Below are positions 16,532 through 26,120 of a stretch of 64,000 bases of DNA, piece after piece. Made by a program: the position numbers and the translations under genes. Every line of letters begins with the position of its first letter. Position 1 is the stretch's first letter. The stretch lies in contig NZ_FTMB01000008.1 of NCBI RefSeq assembly GCF_900155885.1, forward strand, positions 62,001-126,000. The letters are read 5' to 3'. The notes below the pieces were generated by a model. The model was given only the letters and a program-made list of their open reading frames with translations. It ran no database searches and was not told the origin of the DNA. Source of the stretch: Rhizobium sp. RU20A (GTDB taxonomy: Bacteria > Pseudomonadota > Alphaproteobacteria > Rhizobiales > Rhizobiaceae).

Positions 16532-17578
16532 TCAGAACAGTTTTGCCGGGATCCAGTCGGCGGTGACAGCATCGCTGTCGCTGAAGGCCGGAACCTTGGC
16601 CGCCAGTTCCTCGATCGTCTTGACACCGGCTTCGCGAAGCGCCGTCTGGGTCAGGAGCGCCGGCTTGACAAGCACCTGCGCCGGGACATCCTGACCGGCG
16701 ATCTTCAGCGCCACGGCACGGATCGAGACAGCGCCGACGACGGCGGGGTTGGTCGCAACGGTCGCCACCCACGGACTGCCGTCCTCGGTGATTTCCTGAA
16801 TATCGGCGGTCGAGACGTCGGCCGAATAGATCTTCAGCCTGTCGGAAATGCCGAGATCGGCCGCCGCAAGCTTCACGCCACGGGCGAATTCATCATAGGG
16901 TGCGAAAATGACGCTGATATCGGGGTTCGCGGTCAGCACGGCCTTGGCCTGGTCGGCCGTACTGGTCGCGGTCGTGTCGTTGACCGCGCCGAAGCGCGCC
17001 TTTTCGACGACACCCTTGTTCTCCGCCTTGAACTTTTCCCAGACCTCGTTGCGCCGGTCGAGCGGGGCAAAGCCGGCGACATAGACATAGCCGGCGTTGA
17101 ACGCGGTGCCGTTGTCCTTGACCACCTGCTCCAGCGCGAGGCGGGAAAGCTCATGGTCGCTCTGTTCCACCTGCGGAATGGCGGGGTTGTTGAGATTGAC
17201 GTCGAAGGCGACGACCTTGATGCCGGCATCCAGCGCCTGCTGGGCGACATCCGTCAGGGATTCCGGCTGGCCGTGATCGATGACGATGCCCTGAACGCCG
17301 AGATTGATCGCCTGCTGAATCTGGTCGCGCTGCTCGGCGGCGTTCTGCCGGCCGGGGAAGACGCGCAGGTCGATGCCGAGCGCCTTGGCCTGGGCTTCGG
17401 CGCCGGCCTGGTAGGCTTGGAAGAAATCGCCGGCGGAAATATAGGAGATCAGTGCCACCTTGACGCCGCCCTTGTCGAACGGGGCAGGCGCGCCCGCAAG
17501 GCCTTCGGCCTGCGCGGCGCCAAAGAGAGTGAAGGTGACCACCGTCGCGGCCATGAATGTCTTGATCGCCTGTCGCAT
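16532..17578 (-). CDS. CUT2/Rbs-type periplasmic substrate-binding protein
   Basis: The 348-residue protein has a clear Sec signal (ATVVTFTLFGAAQA, cleavage near residue 25). The Peripla_BP_4 fold follows: VKVALISYISAGDFFQAYQ, GVQGIVIDHGQPESL, and VIFAPYDEFARGVKLAA. It is the likely partner of the permease and ATPase encoded 2-4 kb away on the same strand (19473-21991). The intervening plus-strand monooxygenase gene appears to be inserted between them. The DszC-type gene follows directly. A palindromic motif copy lies 71 bases upstream of the start. Confidence 0.82.
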   Translation of the reverse strand: MRQAIKTFMAATVVTFTLFGAAQAEGLAGAPAPFDKGGVKVALISYISAGDFFQAYQAGAEAQAKALGIDLRVFPGRQNAAEQRDQIQQAINLGVQGIVIDHGQPESLTDVAQQALDAGIKVVAFDVNLNNPAIPQVEQSDHELSRLALEQVVKDNGTAFNAGYVYVAGFAPLDRRNEVWEKFKAENKGVVEKARFGAVNDTTATSTADQAKAVLTANPDISVIFAPYDEFARGVKLAAADLGISDRLKIYSADVSTADIQEITEDGSPWVATVATNPAVVGAVSIRAVALKIAGQDVPAQVLVKPALLTQTALREAGVKTIEELAAKVPAFSDSDAVTADWIPAKLF

Positions 17579-17648
17579 ATGCTATGCTCCCTCAAATGCC
17601 GTTCGAGGATGGGCCCTCGATCTTGCGGCTTGGGGTCAAGTTTAAAAT

Positions 17649-17661
17649 CTATAGAATAGAT
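17649..17661 (-). promoter_or_regulatory. Sulfur-region motif copy, palindromic form
   Basis: The 17-base sequence AATCTAT-AGA-ATAGATT at 17646-17662 is a perfect dyad. Read on the minus strand its core, ATCTATTCTATAG, shares the CTATAG end with the recurring motif. It lies 71 bases upstream of the minus-strand binding-protein gene, the same distance range as other copies. Confidence 0.5.
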
Positions 17662-17855
17662 TGATAAATATGGCCGTGCCATTTGCGGCGGCTGAACGGG
17701 AATATTTTGCTTCCGGCAGCACCATCCGCGGCATAGATGCGTAGGCCGTCTGACGGCATCCTTCCCACGGCCGGGAGACGGTGCATGGAAGAGCGCGAGG
17801 CGGTCTAACGGGCTCGCAAGGAAGCGGAACGCAAAACTCTTCCATAAATTAATTG

Positions 17856-17868
17856 ATGAAAAATATAG
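17856..17868 (+). promoter_or_regulatory. Sulfur-region motif copy upstream of monooxygenase
   Basis: ATGAAAAATATAG matches the ATAAAAAATATAG form of the motif at 12 of 13 bases. It is in an A/T island (17841-17875) within otherwise GC-rich DNA, 84 bases upstream of the monooxygenase start at 17952. Confidence 0.55.
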
Positions 17869-17951
17869 AATTTCTGTATCCGCTACCGCAGCCGGGTATG
17901 CTCTTCCAAATGGCGCTTTCCAGCGCCCGATCAGCAATGCCGGAGAGACCC

Positions 17952-19367
17952 ATGGCCCGCCACATCCGTTTCAATGCCTTCGACATGAATTGCGTCGGCC
18001 ATCAGTCACCCGGCCTCTGGGCGCATCCGCGCGATAAATCCTGGAAGTACAAGGATCTGGATTACTGGCAGGATCTCGCCCGCACGCTAGAGCGCGGCAT
18101 TTTCGATGGCATCTTCATCGCCGACGTCATCGGCTATTACGACGTCTACAAGGGCTCGAACTACCATGCCATCCATCAGGCGGCCCAGATCCCAGTCAAC
18201 GATCCGCTGCAGCTCGCCGCGCCCATTGCGCTTGCGACCGAGCATCTCGGCATCGGCATCACGGCATCGACGAGTTTCGAGCATCCCTACACCTTCGCCC
18301 GCCGGCTCGCGACGGCCGACCACCACACCAAGGGGCGTGTGGGCTGGAACATCGTGACCTCCTATCTGGAGAGCGGCGCCAAGAATGTCGGGCAGGGGGG
18401 CTTGCGCCGTCACGACGATCGCTACGAGGTCGCCAACGAGTATGTCGAAGTGCTCTACAAGCTCTTCGAAGGCAGCTGGGAAGAGGGCGCGGTGCTGCGC
18501 GACCGTGAGAACCGCATTTTCACCGATCCCTCCAAGGTTCACGAGATCGCGCACAAGGGCAAGTATTTCGACGTTCCCGGCTATCATCTCAGCGAGCCCT
18601 CGCCGCAGCGCACGCCCGTTCTCTATCAGGCCGGGGCGTCCGGTCCGGGCAAGACCTTCGCCGCCGGCCATGCCGAGTGCATCTTTGTCGCCGCACCCAC
18701 GAAATCGGTGCTGAAGGGCTATGTCGCCGACATCCGCGAGCGCATCGCGGCTGCCGGTCGCGATCCGAAGAAGGTCTATATCTACACGCTGATCACCATC
18801 ATCACCGACGAGACGGAAGAAAAGGCGCAGGCGAAGTTCGATGACTACAAGCGCTATGTGTCCTATGATGGCTCGCTCACTTTCATGTCCGGCTGGAGCG
18901 GCATCGACTTCGGCCAGTATGCGCCGACGGATGTGGTGGAGCGAATCGAGACGAACGCCATCCACTCCTTCGTCGAGCATATTGCCGGCGGCGACAAATC
19001 CTGGACCATCGATGAACTCGCCCAGTTCGGCGGTATCGGCGGCATGGGCCCGGTCTTCGTCGGCTCCCGCGAACGCATCGCCGATATCCTGCAGGAATGG
19101 GTGGAAGACACGGATGTCGATGGCTTCAACATCGCCTATGCGGTGACCCCCGACAGCTTCGAGGATGTCGTTGCCCACATCGTGCCGGAACTGCAAAGAC
19201 GCGGCGCCTATCCGACGGCCTACAAGCCCGGCACGTTGCGCGAGAAGCTGTTCGGTGAGGGGCCGTATCTGCCCGCATCCCACCCGGCCGATCTCTACCG
19301 CGATATCGAGGCGGTGAAGAAGCGCGAAGCGGAGCAGGTGGTGTCGCCGAAGTCTGTGAACGGCTAA
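17952..19367 (+). CDS. DszA/NtaA-type FMN-dependent monooxygenase
   Basis: The 471-residue protein belongs to the NtaA/SnaA/DszA branch of bacterial-luciferase-like TIM barrels. It has HIRFNAFDMNCVGHQSPGLW at the N-terminus, FDGIFIADVIGYYDVY, EHPYTFARRLATADHHTKGR, VGWNIVTSYLESGAKN and PQRTPVLYQAGASGPGKTFAA. These enzymes use FMNH2 from a separate reductase and oxygen to cleave C-S or C-N bonds. ATG 17952 with GGAGAG upstream is chosen; the open frame extends further but its extra residues do not match the family. It is very close to the paralogue at 40070. Transcribed divergently from the binding-protein gene. Confidence 0.87.
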   Translation: MARHIRFNAFDMNCVGHQSPGLWAHPRDKSWKYKDLDYWQDLARTLERGIFDGIFIADVIGYYDVYKGSNYHAIHQAAQIPVNDPLQLAAPIALATEHLGIGITASTSFEHPYTFARRLATADHHTKGRVGWNIVTSYLESGAKNVGQGGLRRHDDRYEVANEYVEVLYKLFEGSWEEGAVLRDRENRIFTDPSKVHEIAHKGKYFDVPGYHLSEPSPQRTPVLYQAGASGPGKTFAAGHAECIFVAAPTKSVLKGYVADIRERIAAAGRDPKKVYIYTLITIITDETEEKAQAKFDDYKRYVSYDGSLTFMSGWSGIDFGQYAPTDVVERIETNAIHSFVEHIAGGDKSWTIDELAQFGGIGGMGPVFVGSRERIADILQEWVEDTDVDGFNIAYAVTPDSFEDVVAHIVPELQRRGAYPTAYKPGTLREKLFGEGPYLPASHPADLYRDIEAVKKREAEQVVSPKSVNG

Positions 19368-19375
19368 CAGGTCCC

Positions 19376-19403
19376 GCCCTCTCCCTGCGTGCGGGGAGAG
19401 GGC
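19376..19403. terminator. Hairpin between convergent genes
   Basis: GCCCTCTCCC and GGGAGAGGGC form a perfect ten-base stem around an eight-base loop, nine bases after the monooxygenase stop. It has no T-run, but convergent genes flank it, so termination on either strand is plausible. Confidence 0.5.
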
Positions 19404-19472
19404 CCGATCGCGTTTGCAAGACATCCCGAACCCGCTTCCGCCCCGGCCGGGGCAGGCTTTGCGCTCGCCGCC

Positions 19473-20501
19473 TCAGGCTTTGCGGGCAATGCCGTAGGTC
19501 AGCGCCAGCGCCCCGACCAGCACGGCGCCCTTGACGAAATCCTGGGTGTAGTAGGGGGCGTTCAGCATGGTCAGCCCGTTCAGCAGCACGCCCACGAAGA
19601 CCGCTCCGACGAGCGTGCCCAGGACGTTCGGTCGGCGAAGGCCGAGCACGGCATAGCCGATCAGGGAGGCCGCGACGGCATCCATCAGCAACGAGCCGCC
19701 GGAGGAAACGTCACCGCGCCCGACGCGCGCGGCAACCACGATCCCGCCGAGCGACGCGAGGGTCCCCGAGATCACATAGGCCAGCGTTTTCAACCTGTCG
19801 GTCGGCCCACCGGCGAGCCGCGTCGCCAGCTCATTGCCACCGGTCGCAAACAGGAGCCGCCCGATGCGCGTGCGCTCCGTCAGCACGTAAAGCGCAATCG
19901 CAACGACAGCCATCAGGATCACCGGCAGCGGCACGATGCCGAAGAGGCTGGAGCGGCCGATGGTGAGAAACGCCGGATCGTATTTCCCCGTCGCCGTCGC
20001 GCCATCGGGCAGGATCAGCCCCGGCGAGATCGAGCGTCCGGCGGTGGGGATCAGCTGCAGGCCTGTCAGCAGGAACATCATGGCCAGCGTCGCGAGCAGA
20101 TCCGGAACCTTGAGGCGGACGATGAGCAGCGCATTGAGCAGCCCGATCACCGCCCCCAGCGCCAGGACCAGCGCGACGGTTTCGGCCGTACCGAGGCCCC
20201 AGACGATCATGGCATAGCTTGCCGCCATGACGCTCGAGGCGGCCACCGCCCCGATCGACAGATCGAAGCCGCCGACGGCAAGCGTGACGGTGACGCCCAC
20301 GCCAAGGATCGCGACGACGGAGACCGCCTGCAGGATGCTCATTAGATTGTTGAGGTTGATGAAGGCCGGCTCGGCAAGCGAGAAGCCGATCATCAGCGCA
20401 GCGAGCAGAATGAACACCGCGCCGGATCGCAGGATATCGCGGATACCGTCGCCGGTCCTTGCCGGTGTTCCGGCGGCAGGCGTGTTGTCTTGGGCTGTCA
20501 T
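19473..20501 (-). CDS. CUT2/Rbs-type ABC permease
   Basis: The 342-residue membrane protein has the RbsC-family pattern: LAVGGFDLSIGAVAASSVMAA, IVRLKVPDLLATLAMMFLLTG, and a cytoplasmic loop TRIGRLLFATGGNELATRLAGG. It is probably a homodimeric channel, since only one permease gene is present. Its start overlaps the end of the ATPase gene by four bases (ATGA). It should work with the binding protein at 16532. Confidence 0.87.
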   Translation of the reverse strand: MTAQDNTPAAGTPARTGDGIRDILRSGAVFILLAALMIGFSLAEPAFINLNNLMSILQAVSVVAILGVGVTVTLAVGGFDLSIGAVAASSVMAASYAMIVWGLGTAETVALVLALGAVIGLLNALLIVRLKVPDLLATLAMMFLLTGLQLIPTAGRSISPGLILPDGATATGKYDPAFLTIGRSSLFGIVPLPVILMAVVAIALYVLTERTRIGRLLFATGGNELATRLAGGPTDRLKTLAYVISGTLASLGGIVVAARVGRGDVSSGGSLLMDAVAASLIGYAVLGLRRPNVLGTLVGAVFVGVLLNGLTMLNAPYYTQDFVKGAVLVGALALTYGIARKA

Positions 20502-21991
20502 TGGGTGGTTTCCCTGCTGCGCACTGGCGACGCATTGCCATCGCGGTGGCTGTGGAGAATGGTGTGGTGGTCCATGGTCACAACGCGGTCCGCGACCTCA
20601 TAGGCCTCTTCCGGATCGGACGTTGCGATCAGCGTGGCGCGGTCGTCGCGGCTGCGAATGGCGGCGATGATGTCGTGGCGGGCGCCGACATCGACGCCCT
20701 GGAACGGCTCGTCGAGAAGCAAAAGCCTGCCGGGCTCGGCCTCCCAGCGCGCGAGAACCACCTTCTGCTGATTGCCGCCGGACAGCGTCCAGACGGACGC
20801 ATCCGGTCCGGAGGCCCGAATGCCGAGTCGCCTGATCGCGGCCTTGGCCTTTTCCCGCTCCAGCCGCGGCCGGATCAGGCCGGCCGGGTTCCAGCGGGTG
20901 AGATGCGGGAGGCTGATGGTCGCGGCGATTTCTTCCCCGGGCCATCCCGCCGGCATCAGCGATGAGCGATGCCGATCCTCGCCCGCCATGAAGACACCGG
21001 CATCCACGGCGTCCCGCGGGCTCGAGGGCGTATAGGCCTCTCCGCCCAGCCGCATGATGCCGCCTGCCAGAACGCCGTTTCCAAAGATCGCGCAGAGCAG
21101 CCGGCTTTTGCCGGCGCCGAGAACGCCGGTGATTGCCAGCACCTCGCCCCGATGCACTGTGAGATCGAACGGATCGCTGCCGGGCAGAAGTCTTGCGCCG
21201 GAAAGCTCGAGCATGGGCTCGCCGCCTGCGGCCCGCGCATCGGGGCGCGCAGAGGCAAGCGGCCTGCCGATCATCGTCTCGATGGCCTGGTCGAAGTTCA
21301 CCGGACGGGCAAAGGTTTCGACCAGCCGTCCGCCGCGCAGCACCGCCACGCGATCGGCCAGGGCTTCGAGGTCGGCCGTGCGGTGGGAGATATAGAGAAT
21401 GGCGATGCCGCGGTTCTTCAGGTCGAGCAGCGTCTGGTAGAGCCTGCGGGATTCGGTGGCCGAAAGGCTGGCCGTCGGCTCGTCAAGGATCAGCAGTTCC
21501 GCCCGGTTGGCAAGCCCGCGGGCAATCGCTACCAGCTGCCGCTCGGCGGCGGACAGCGCGGCAAAATCCCTGTCGACGGGAAGGTCGAAGCCAGCGTCCC
21601 GCAGCATCGCCTGCGCTTCGCGCCTAACCCGCGCTCGGGAGACGAAGAAGGGCTGGCTGCGATCGACAAACCGGTTGAGCAGAAGCGCATCACCGACGCT
21701 GAGGCCGGGAATGCCGACGAGATCGGTCGACTGATGAACGGTCACGACCCCGGCTGTGTTCGCCTCGGCGGGGGTCGCGGGGGCATAGGTCCGGCCCTTG
21801 AATGTCAGGCCGCCGCCGTCTGCGGCGAGCACGCCTGAGATGATCTTGACGAAGGTCGATTTTCCCGCGCCGTTTGCCCCCATCAGCGCAACGATCTCGC
21901 CGGGCTCGATGGAGAAACTGAAATCCGCAAGCGCCCGGGTCGATCCGAAGGACCGGCTGAGAGACTTGGCTTGAAGGAGGGGCATGGGCAT
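20498..21991 (-). CDS. CUT2/Rbs-type ABC ATPase with two nucleotide-binding domains
   Basis: Two ATPase domains are fused in 497 residues. The first has GANGAGKSTF, an atypical signature (ALSAAERQLVAIARGLA) and LLILDEPTASL. The second has GVLGAGKSRLL, LSGGNQQKVVLARW and LLLDEPFQGVD. This is the RbsA architecture. ATG 21991 gives MPMPLLQAKSL; the open frame continues upstream, but those residues are not family-like. No strong ribosome binding site is visible. A motif copy lies 83-95 bases upstream. Together with the overlapping permease gene it forms the second Rbs-type importer. Confidence 0.85.
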   Translation of the reverse strand: MPMPLLQAKSLSRSFGSTRALADFSFSIEPGEIVALMGANGAGKSTFVKIISGVLAADGGGLTFKGRTYAPATPAEANTAGVVTVHQSTDLVGIPGLSVGDALLLNRFVDRSQPFFVSRARVRREAQAMLRDAGFDLPVDRDFAALSAAERQLVAIARGLANRAELLILDEPTASLSATESRRLYQTLLDLKNRGIAILYISHRTADLEALADRVAVLRGGRLVETFARPVNFDQAIETMIGRPLASARPDARAAGGEPMLELSGARLLPGSDPFDLTVHRGEVLAITGVLGAGKSRLLCAIFGNGVLAGGIMRLGGEAYTPSSPRDAVDAGVFMAGEDRHRSSLMPAGWPGEEIAATISLPHLTRWNPAGLIRPRLEREKAKAAIRRLGIRASGPDASVWTLSGGNQQKVVLARWEAEPGRLLLLDEPFQGVDVGARHDIIAAIRSRDDRATLIATSDPEEAYEVADRVVTMDHHTILHSHRDGNASPVRSRETTQ

Positions 21992-22073
21992 CAACCGCAA
22001 TTGGGACGCGTGCACTGTGCCGAGGCGAAAGGCCTCCCCGCAAGGATGCGTTTTGCGCGCGGGTGCCCCGGTC

Positions 22074-22086
22074 GAAAAAACTATTC
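22074..22086. promoter_or_regulatory. Sulfur-region motif copy between divergent transport operons
   Basis: GAAAAAACTATTC shares the uninterrupted AAAAACTAT core with the copies at 31533, 34842 and 48060. It lies in the 239-base divergent region, 83 bases upstream of the minus-strand ATPase start. Confidence 0.5.
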
Positions 22087-22175
22087 CATCGAAAGGCGAC
22101 GTGGGCCGTGGTGAGGCTGGCGGCTGCGAGGGAGAATTTTTTACGAACCGGTGCTTGGAGGAACAAACATCTCTC

Positions 22176-22188
22176 TCAAAAACCATTT
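22176..22188 (+). promoter_or_regulatory. Weak motif copy upstream of metQ-type gene
   Basis: TCAAAAACCATTT agrees with the GTAAAAACTATTT copy at 10 of 13 bases and lies 43 bases before the metQ start. A TCTATTAATTTAGA dyad at 22191-22204 follows immediately and resembles the palindromic copy at 17646. Confidence 0.4.
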
Positions 22189-22230
22189 CGTCTATTAATT
22201 TAGATGAAAATCGATGTTTGAGAGGTTCCC

Positions 22231-23022
22231 ATGACACTGAAAGCGCTTTTCTCTGCCCTCCTGATTGCCATTGCCGGGCCGGCCGCGGCCGAAACCGTGA
22301 AGATCGGCGTCGTGCCGGGGGTCTATGGCGATTCCGTCGAGGCCCTTGTCCCGGAGGCGAAGGCGGCCGGGATTGACTTGCAGGTCATCGAATTCAGCGA
22401 CTGGACGACGCCGAACGAGGCGCTGCAGGCCGGCGATCTCGACCTCAACTACTTCCAGCATGTGCCCTTCCTCACCAATGCGATCAAGCAGAAGGGGTAT
22501 ACCATCGTTCCGATCGGTGTCGGCACGCTTGCCAATATCGGCATCTACTCCCTGAAGCATAAGGATTTCGCCAGCGTTCCGGACGGTGCGACGGTGGCGA
22601 TCGCCAATGACCCGGTCAACCAGGGGCGCGGCCTGCTACTGCTCGAAAAGGGTGGCCTGATCAAGCTGAAGGACGGCGTCGGCTATCTCGGCACGCTGGA
22701 CGATATCGTTGAGAACCCGAAGAACGTGACCTTCAGCGAAGTGGAAGGCCCGCAGCTTGCCCGCGTGACCGGCGATGTCGATCTGGCGCTCGGCTATCCC
22801 CACTTCATCATTGCGGCCAAGACCTTCGATCCCGGCTCGGCCCTGATCTATTCCGGCATCGATGACAAGCAGTTCGCCATCGTTTTTGCCGCCAATGCCG
22901 CGAAGGCCGACAATCCGGCGCTGAAGAAGGTGGTCGAACTCTACCAGTCCTCCAAGGCCGTGCGCGAAGCGATCGATACCGGCTTTGCCCGCAATCCGAA
23001 GCTCTACACGATCGCGTGGTGA
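22231..23022 (+). CDS. metQ: MetQ/NlpA-type substrate-binding protein
   Basis: The 263-residue protein has a Sec signal ([18 protein letters not shown]) and a full NlpA fold: [69 protein letters not shown] and [16 protein letters not shown]. MetQ proteins bind methionine. The sequence is a divergent paralogue of the second MetQ in this window, and the operon continues with two SfnB oxygenases and a DszA monooxygenase, so a methionine-like organosulfur compound is more likely than methionine itself (inference). The stop overlaps the metN start region. No lipobox Cys is visible. Confidence 0.82.
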   Translation: MTLKALFSALLIAIAGPAAAETVKIGVVPGVYGDSVEALVPEAKAAGIDLQVIEFSDWTTPNEALQAGDLDLNYFQHVPFLTNAIKQKGYTIVPIGVGTLANIGIYSLKHKDFASVPDGATVAIANDPVNQGRGLLLLEKGGLIKLKDGVGYLGTLDDIVENPKNVTFSEVEGPQLARVTGDVDLALGYPHFIIAAKTFDPGSALIYSGIDDKQFAIVFAANAAKADNPALKKVVELYQSSKAVREAIDTGFARNPKLYTIAW

Positions 23023-23024
23023 CC

Positions 23025-24206
23025 ATGAGCCTCGCTTTTCTGGGTGGAGCAGACCACCCGATCTCCGAAACCGGCGCGGTAGCGCGTCATCATGCGAAAT
23101 CAGAGAGGCGCCCAGGCGCCGCGTCAAATGCCGGGCTCTCCAGCACTCACGTGACGCCGGCGGCCGGGTCCGTGCGCTTCGAGGGTGTCGAGAAGGTCTA
23201 TACATCCTCGGCGGGCCGCGTCGAGGCGCTGAAGGATATCAGCATCGACATTCCCGCTGGCGCGATCTTCGGCATCATCGGCCGCTCCGGTGCGGGCAAG
23301 TCGAGCCTGCTGCGCACCATCAACCGGCTGGAGCGGCCCACCGCCGGCCGGATGCTGGTCGATGGCCAGGATATCGCGGCCTATGGCGAGGATGAACTCG
23401 TCGCGCTCCGGCGCCGCGTCGGCATGATCTTCCAGCATTTCAATCTGCTCTCGGCCAAGACCGTGTTCGGCAATGTCGCCCTGCCGCTTCTGGTGGCGGG
23501 CGTCGGTGCGGCCGAAATCGAGGCGCGGGTGGCGGAGGTGCTGAAGCTCGTCGGCCTCGAGGGCAAGGAGACCACTTATCCGTCCCGACTTTCCGGCGGC
23601 CAGAAGCAGCGTGTCGGCATTGCCCGGGCGCTCGTCAGTCGCCCGGAAATCCTGCTCTGCGACGAGGCGACATCCGCGCTCGATCCGGAAACGACGCTGT
23701 CCATCCTGTCGCTGCTGAAGGACATCAATCGTCGCCTCGGCCTTACCATCGTGCTTATCACCCACGAGATGAGCGTCATTCGCGAGATCTGCGACGAGGT
23801 GCTGGTGCTCGAGGCTGGCCGCATCGCTGAGACAGGTCCCGTCTGGAAGGTCTTCGGCAATCCCCGGCATGATGCGACGCAGGCGCTGCTTGCGCCGCTG
23901 ACGCGCGGCTTGCCAGAGGAGATCGCCAGCCGCATGACGCCAAACCCGGTGGATGACGCGTCGCTCGCCATCATCGAATTCGCCTATACGGGCGAGGGCG
24001 GGCGCGAACCCGATCTTGCCCGGCTCGTGGCGCTGCTCGGGCCAGAAGCACGCATCGTTCAAAGCCAGCTCGACCGCATCGACGGCCACCTCAGCGGCCG
24101 CCTGATCGTCTCGGCGCCGGCATCAGGCGATCTGCCGTCCCGTCTTTCCGGCCAGGATCTGGTCAATGCCGCAAGGATCATCGGTTATGTCCCCGCAAAT
24201 GCTTGA
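23025..24206 (+). CDS. metN: MetN-type ABC ATPase
   Basis: The protein is about 393 residues from ATG 23025 (GTG 23016 is an alternative overlapping metQ). It has Walker [11 protein letters not shown]-loop [14 protein letters not shown], signature [15 protein letters not shown], Walker [16 protein letters not shown] and H-switch ITHEMSV, all typical of MetN. The C-terminal 90 residues form the NIL ligand-sensing domain that in MetN inhibits transport when the ligand is abundant. An N-terminal extension of about 50 residues ([12 protein letters not shown]) is unusual. It overlaps metI by 20 bases. Confidence 0.88.
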   Translation: MSLAFLGGADHPISETGAVARHHAKSERRPGAASNAGLSSTHVTPAAGSVRFEGVEKVYTSSAGRVEALKDISIDIPAGAIFGIIGRSGAGKSSLLRTINRLERPTAGRMLVDGQDIAAYGEDELVALRRRVGMIFQHFNLLSAKTVFGNVALPLLVAGVGAAEIEARVAEVLKLVGLEGKETTYPSRLSGGQKQRVGIARALVSRPEILLCDEATSALDPETTLSILSLLKDINRRLGLTIVLITHEMSVIREICDEVLVLEAGRIAETGPVWKVFGNPRHDATQALLAPLTRGLPEEIASRMTPNPVDDASLAIIEFAYTGEGGREPDLARLVALLGPEARIVQSQLDRIDGHLSGRLIVSAPASGDLPSRLSGQDLVNAARIIGYVPANA

Positions 24207-24840
24207 CCGCCTCTGGCAGGCCTTTCTCGACACGCTGACCATGGTCGGCGTTTCCGCCGTGATCGCGCTCTTCGTCGGCGTGCCGCTGGCCGTGTTCCTC
24301 GTCCTGTCCTCGCCCGGCGGCCTCATTCACGCGCCGCGCACCAACCGGGTGCTCGGTGCCGTCATCAACGGCTTTCGCGCCGCGCCATTCATCGTGCTCC
24401 TCGTGGCGCTCCTGCCCTTCACGCGGCTGGTCACGGGGACAACGATCGGTGTCTGGGCCGCCATCGTGCCGCTGTCGATCAGCGCCACGCCGTTTCTGGC
24501 CCGCATCGCCGAGGTCAGCCTGCGCGAGGTGGAGCATGGGCTGATCGAGGCGGCGCAGGCCATCGGTTGCCGGCGCTGGCACATCATCCGCCATGTGCTG
24601 CTGCCCGAAGCACTGCCCGGCCTCGTCGGCGGCTTCACGATCACGATCGTGTCGATGATCGGCGCTTCCGCCATGGCTGGTGCCGTGGGCGCCGGCGGGC
24701 TCGGCGACATGGCGATCCGCTATGGCTACCAGCGTTTCGACACCACGGTGATGCTCGCGGTTCTCGCCGTCCTGATCGCCACCGTCTGCCTCGTCCAGTT
24801 CATCGGCGATACCGCCGTGCGGCGCCTGCGCGCCCGCTGA
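24187..24840 (+). CDS. metI: MetI-type ABC permease
   Basis: The 217-residue permease has about five membrane spans and the EAA loop region [37 protein letters not shown], plus the MetI hallmark [30 protein letters not shown] 24187 is favoured because GCAAGGA lies nine bases upstream; an in-frame ATG at 24166 is possible. It completes the first MetQNI importer. The SfnB-type gene follows 32 bases later. Confidence 0.88.
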   Translation: MSPQMLDRLWQAFLDTLTMVGVSAVIALFVGVPLAVFLVLSSPGGLIHAPRTNRVLGAVINGFRAAPFIVLLVALLPFTRLVTGTTIGVWAAIVPLSISATPFLARIAEVSLREVEHGLIEAAQAIGCRRWHIIRHVLLPEALPGLVGGFTITIVSMIGASAMAGAVGAGGLGDMAIRYGYQRFDTTVMLAVLAVLIATVCLVQFIGDTAVRRLRAR

Positions 24841-24872
24841 AGCTCTTCCATGCCTCGCACCGAGATCACGTC

Positions 24873-26117
24873 ATGACCCGTTCCGAAGCCGATATTGCGC
24901 TCGCCACCGAACGTCGCCGCCCCCGGCCTCCGCGCCCGGTGCATCGCATTCGCGACGATGCCGAGGCGATTGAGATCGCCCATCTCTTGGCCGAACGCTT
25001 CGCGGCCGGTGCGAGCGCGCGCGACCGCGAACGCCGGCTGCCCTGGGACGAGATCGAGGCCTACACCGACAGTGGTCTCGGCGCGATCACCGTACCGAAA
25101 GCCTATGGCGGCACGGGTGCAAGCTTTGAAACCCTGGCAAAAGTGTTCGAAATTCTCTGCGCGGCCGATCCGGCGCTGGGGCAGATCCCGCAGAACCAGT
25201 TCGGCGTGCTGGCCCTCGTCCATGATATCGGGACGGAGGCGCAGAAGGCGCGCATCTATGCCGATGTGCTCGGTGGTTACCGCATCGGCAATGCCGGGCC
25301 GGAGCGCAAGACGCGGCTGATCACCATTGCCACCACCCGGCTGGAGGAGACCGGCGAGGGCCTGCGCCTCACCGGCGAGCGCTTCTACTCCACCGGCTCG
25401 ATCTTCGCGCACTACATCCCCACACGGGCGGTGGATGCTAAGGGGCGGGTGGTGCAGGTCTGGGCGCGTGGCGATGCCGAGGGCGTCACCGTCATCGACG
25501 ACTGGAATTCTTTCGGCCAGCGCACCACGGCAAGCGGCAGCGTCGTCTTCGATCGTGTGGTGATCGATCCGCTGCTTGTCTTCCCGGTCCATGCCTTTGC
25601 CGATCGGCCCGGCCTTGCCGGCCCCATTTCGCAGCTGATCCAGGCGGCCATCGATGCCGGCATCGCGCAGGCGGCCTTGGACGAAGCCTGCCGCTTTGTA
25701 CGGGAGCGGGCGCGGCCCTGGGTGGATTCGGGGCTCGAGCGGGCCACGGACGATCCGACTATTCTCCATTCGGTCGGACATCTGGCGACCGAACTGCATG
25801 CCGCGCAGGAGATCCTCTACGAGGCGGGCCGGATGCTCGACCGCGTTTCCGCCGCGCCCGTGACGGCGGAGAGCAGCGCCGAGGCCTCCGTCACCATCGC
25901 CGAGGCGAAGATCGTGACGACAGAAATCGCGCTCGAAGCCAGCGAAACGCTTTTCGACCTCGCCGGCTCCTCCGCCACCCGCGCGACCCACAATCTCGAC
26001 CGGCACTGGCGCAATGCCCGTGTCCATACGCTGCATGATCCCGTGCGCTGGAAATATCACCTGATCGGCAATTACGATCTCAACGGCGTGCTGCCCGCCC
26101 GCCATCAGTGGAATTGA
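24873..26117 (+). CDS. SfnB-type flavin oxygenase
   Basis: The 414-residue protein of the SfnB group has VPKAYGGTGASF, GQIPQNQFGVLALVHD, GERFYSTGSIFAHYIPTRAV (FMN-facing strand), VTVIDDWNSFGQRTTASGSV and C-terminal RHWRNARVHTLHDPVRWKYHLIGNYDLNG. Oxidation of an organosulfur compound with reduced FMN is expected. The first 20 residues are Arg/Pro-rich. It lies in an operon between MetI and another SfnB-type gene, three bases upstream of the latter's start. Confidence 0.85.
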   Translation: MTRSEADIALATERRRPRPPRPVHRIRDDAEAIEIAHLLAERFAAGASARDRERRLPWDEIEAYTDSGLGAITVPKAYGGTGASFETLAKVFEILCAADPALGQIPQNQFGVLALVHDIGTEAQKARIYADVLGGYRIGNAGPERKTRLITIATTRLEETGEGLRLTGERFYSTGSIFAHYIPTRAVDAKGRVVQVWARGDAEGVTVIDDWNSFGQRTTASGSVVFDRVVIDPLLVFPVHAFADRPGLAGPISQLIQAAIDAGIAQAALDEACRFVRERARPWVDSGLERATDDPTILHSVGHLATELHAAQEILYEAGRMLDRVSAAPVTAESSAEASVTIAEAKIVTTEIALEASETLFDLAGSSATRATHNLDRHWRNARVHTLHDPVRWKYHLIGNYDLNGVLPARHQWN

Positions 26118-26120
26118 GCG

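Noticed and set aside
18087-19424. A 445-codon minus-strand frame opposite the DszA-type gene
   Set aside because: It is a mirror of a well-supported monooxygenase gene; the same kind of shadow appears opposite the paralogue at 40070.
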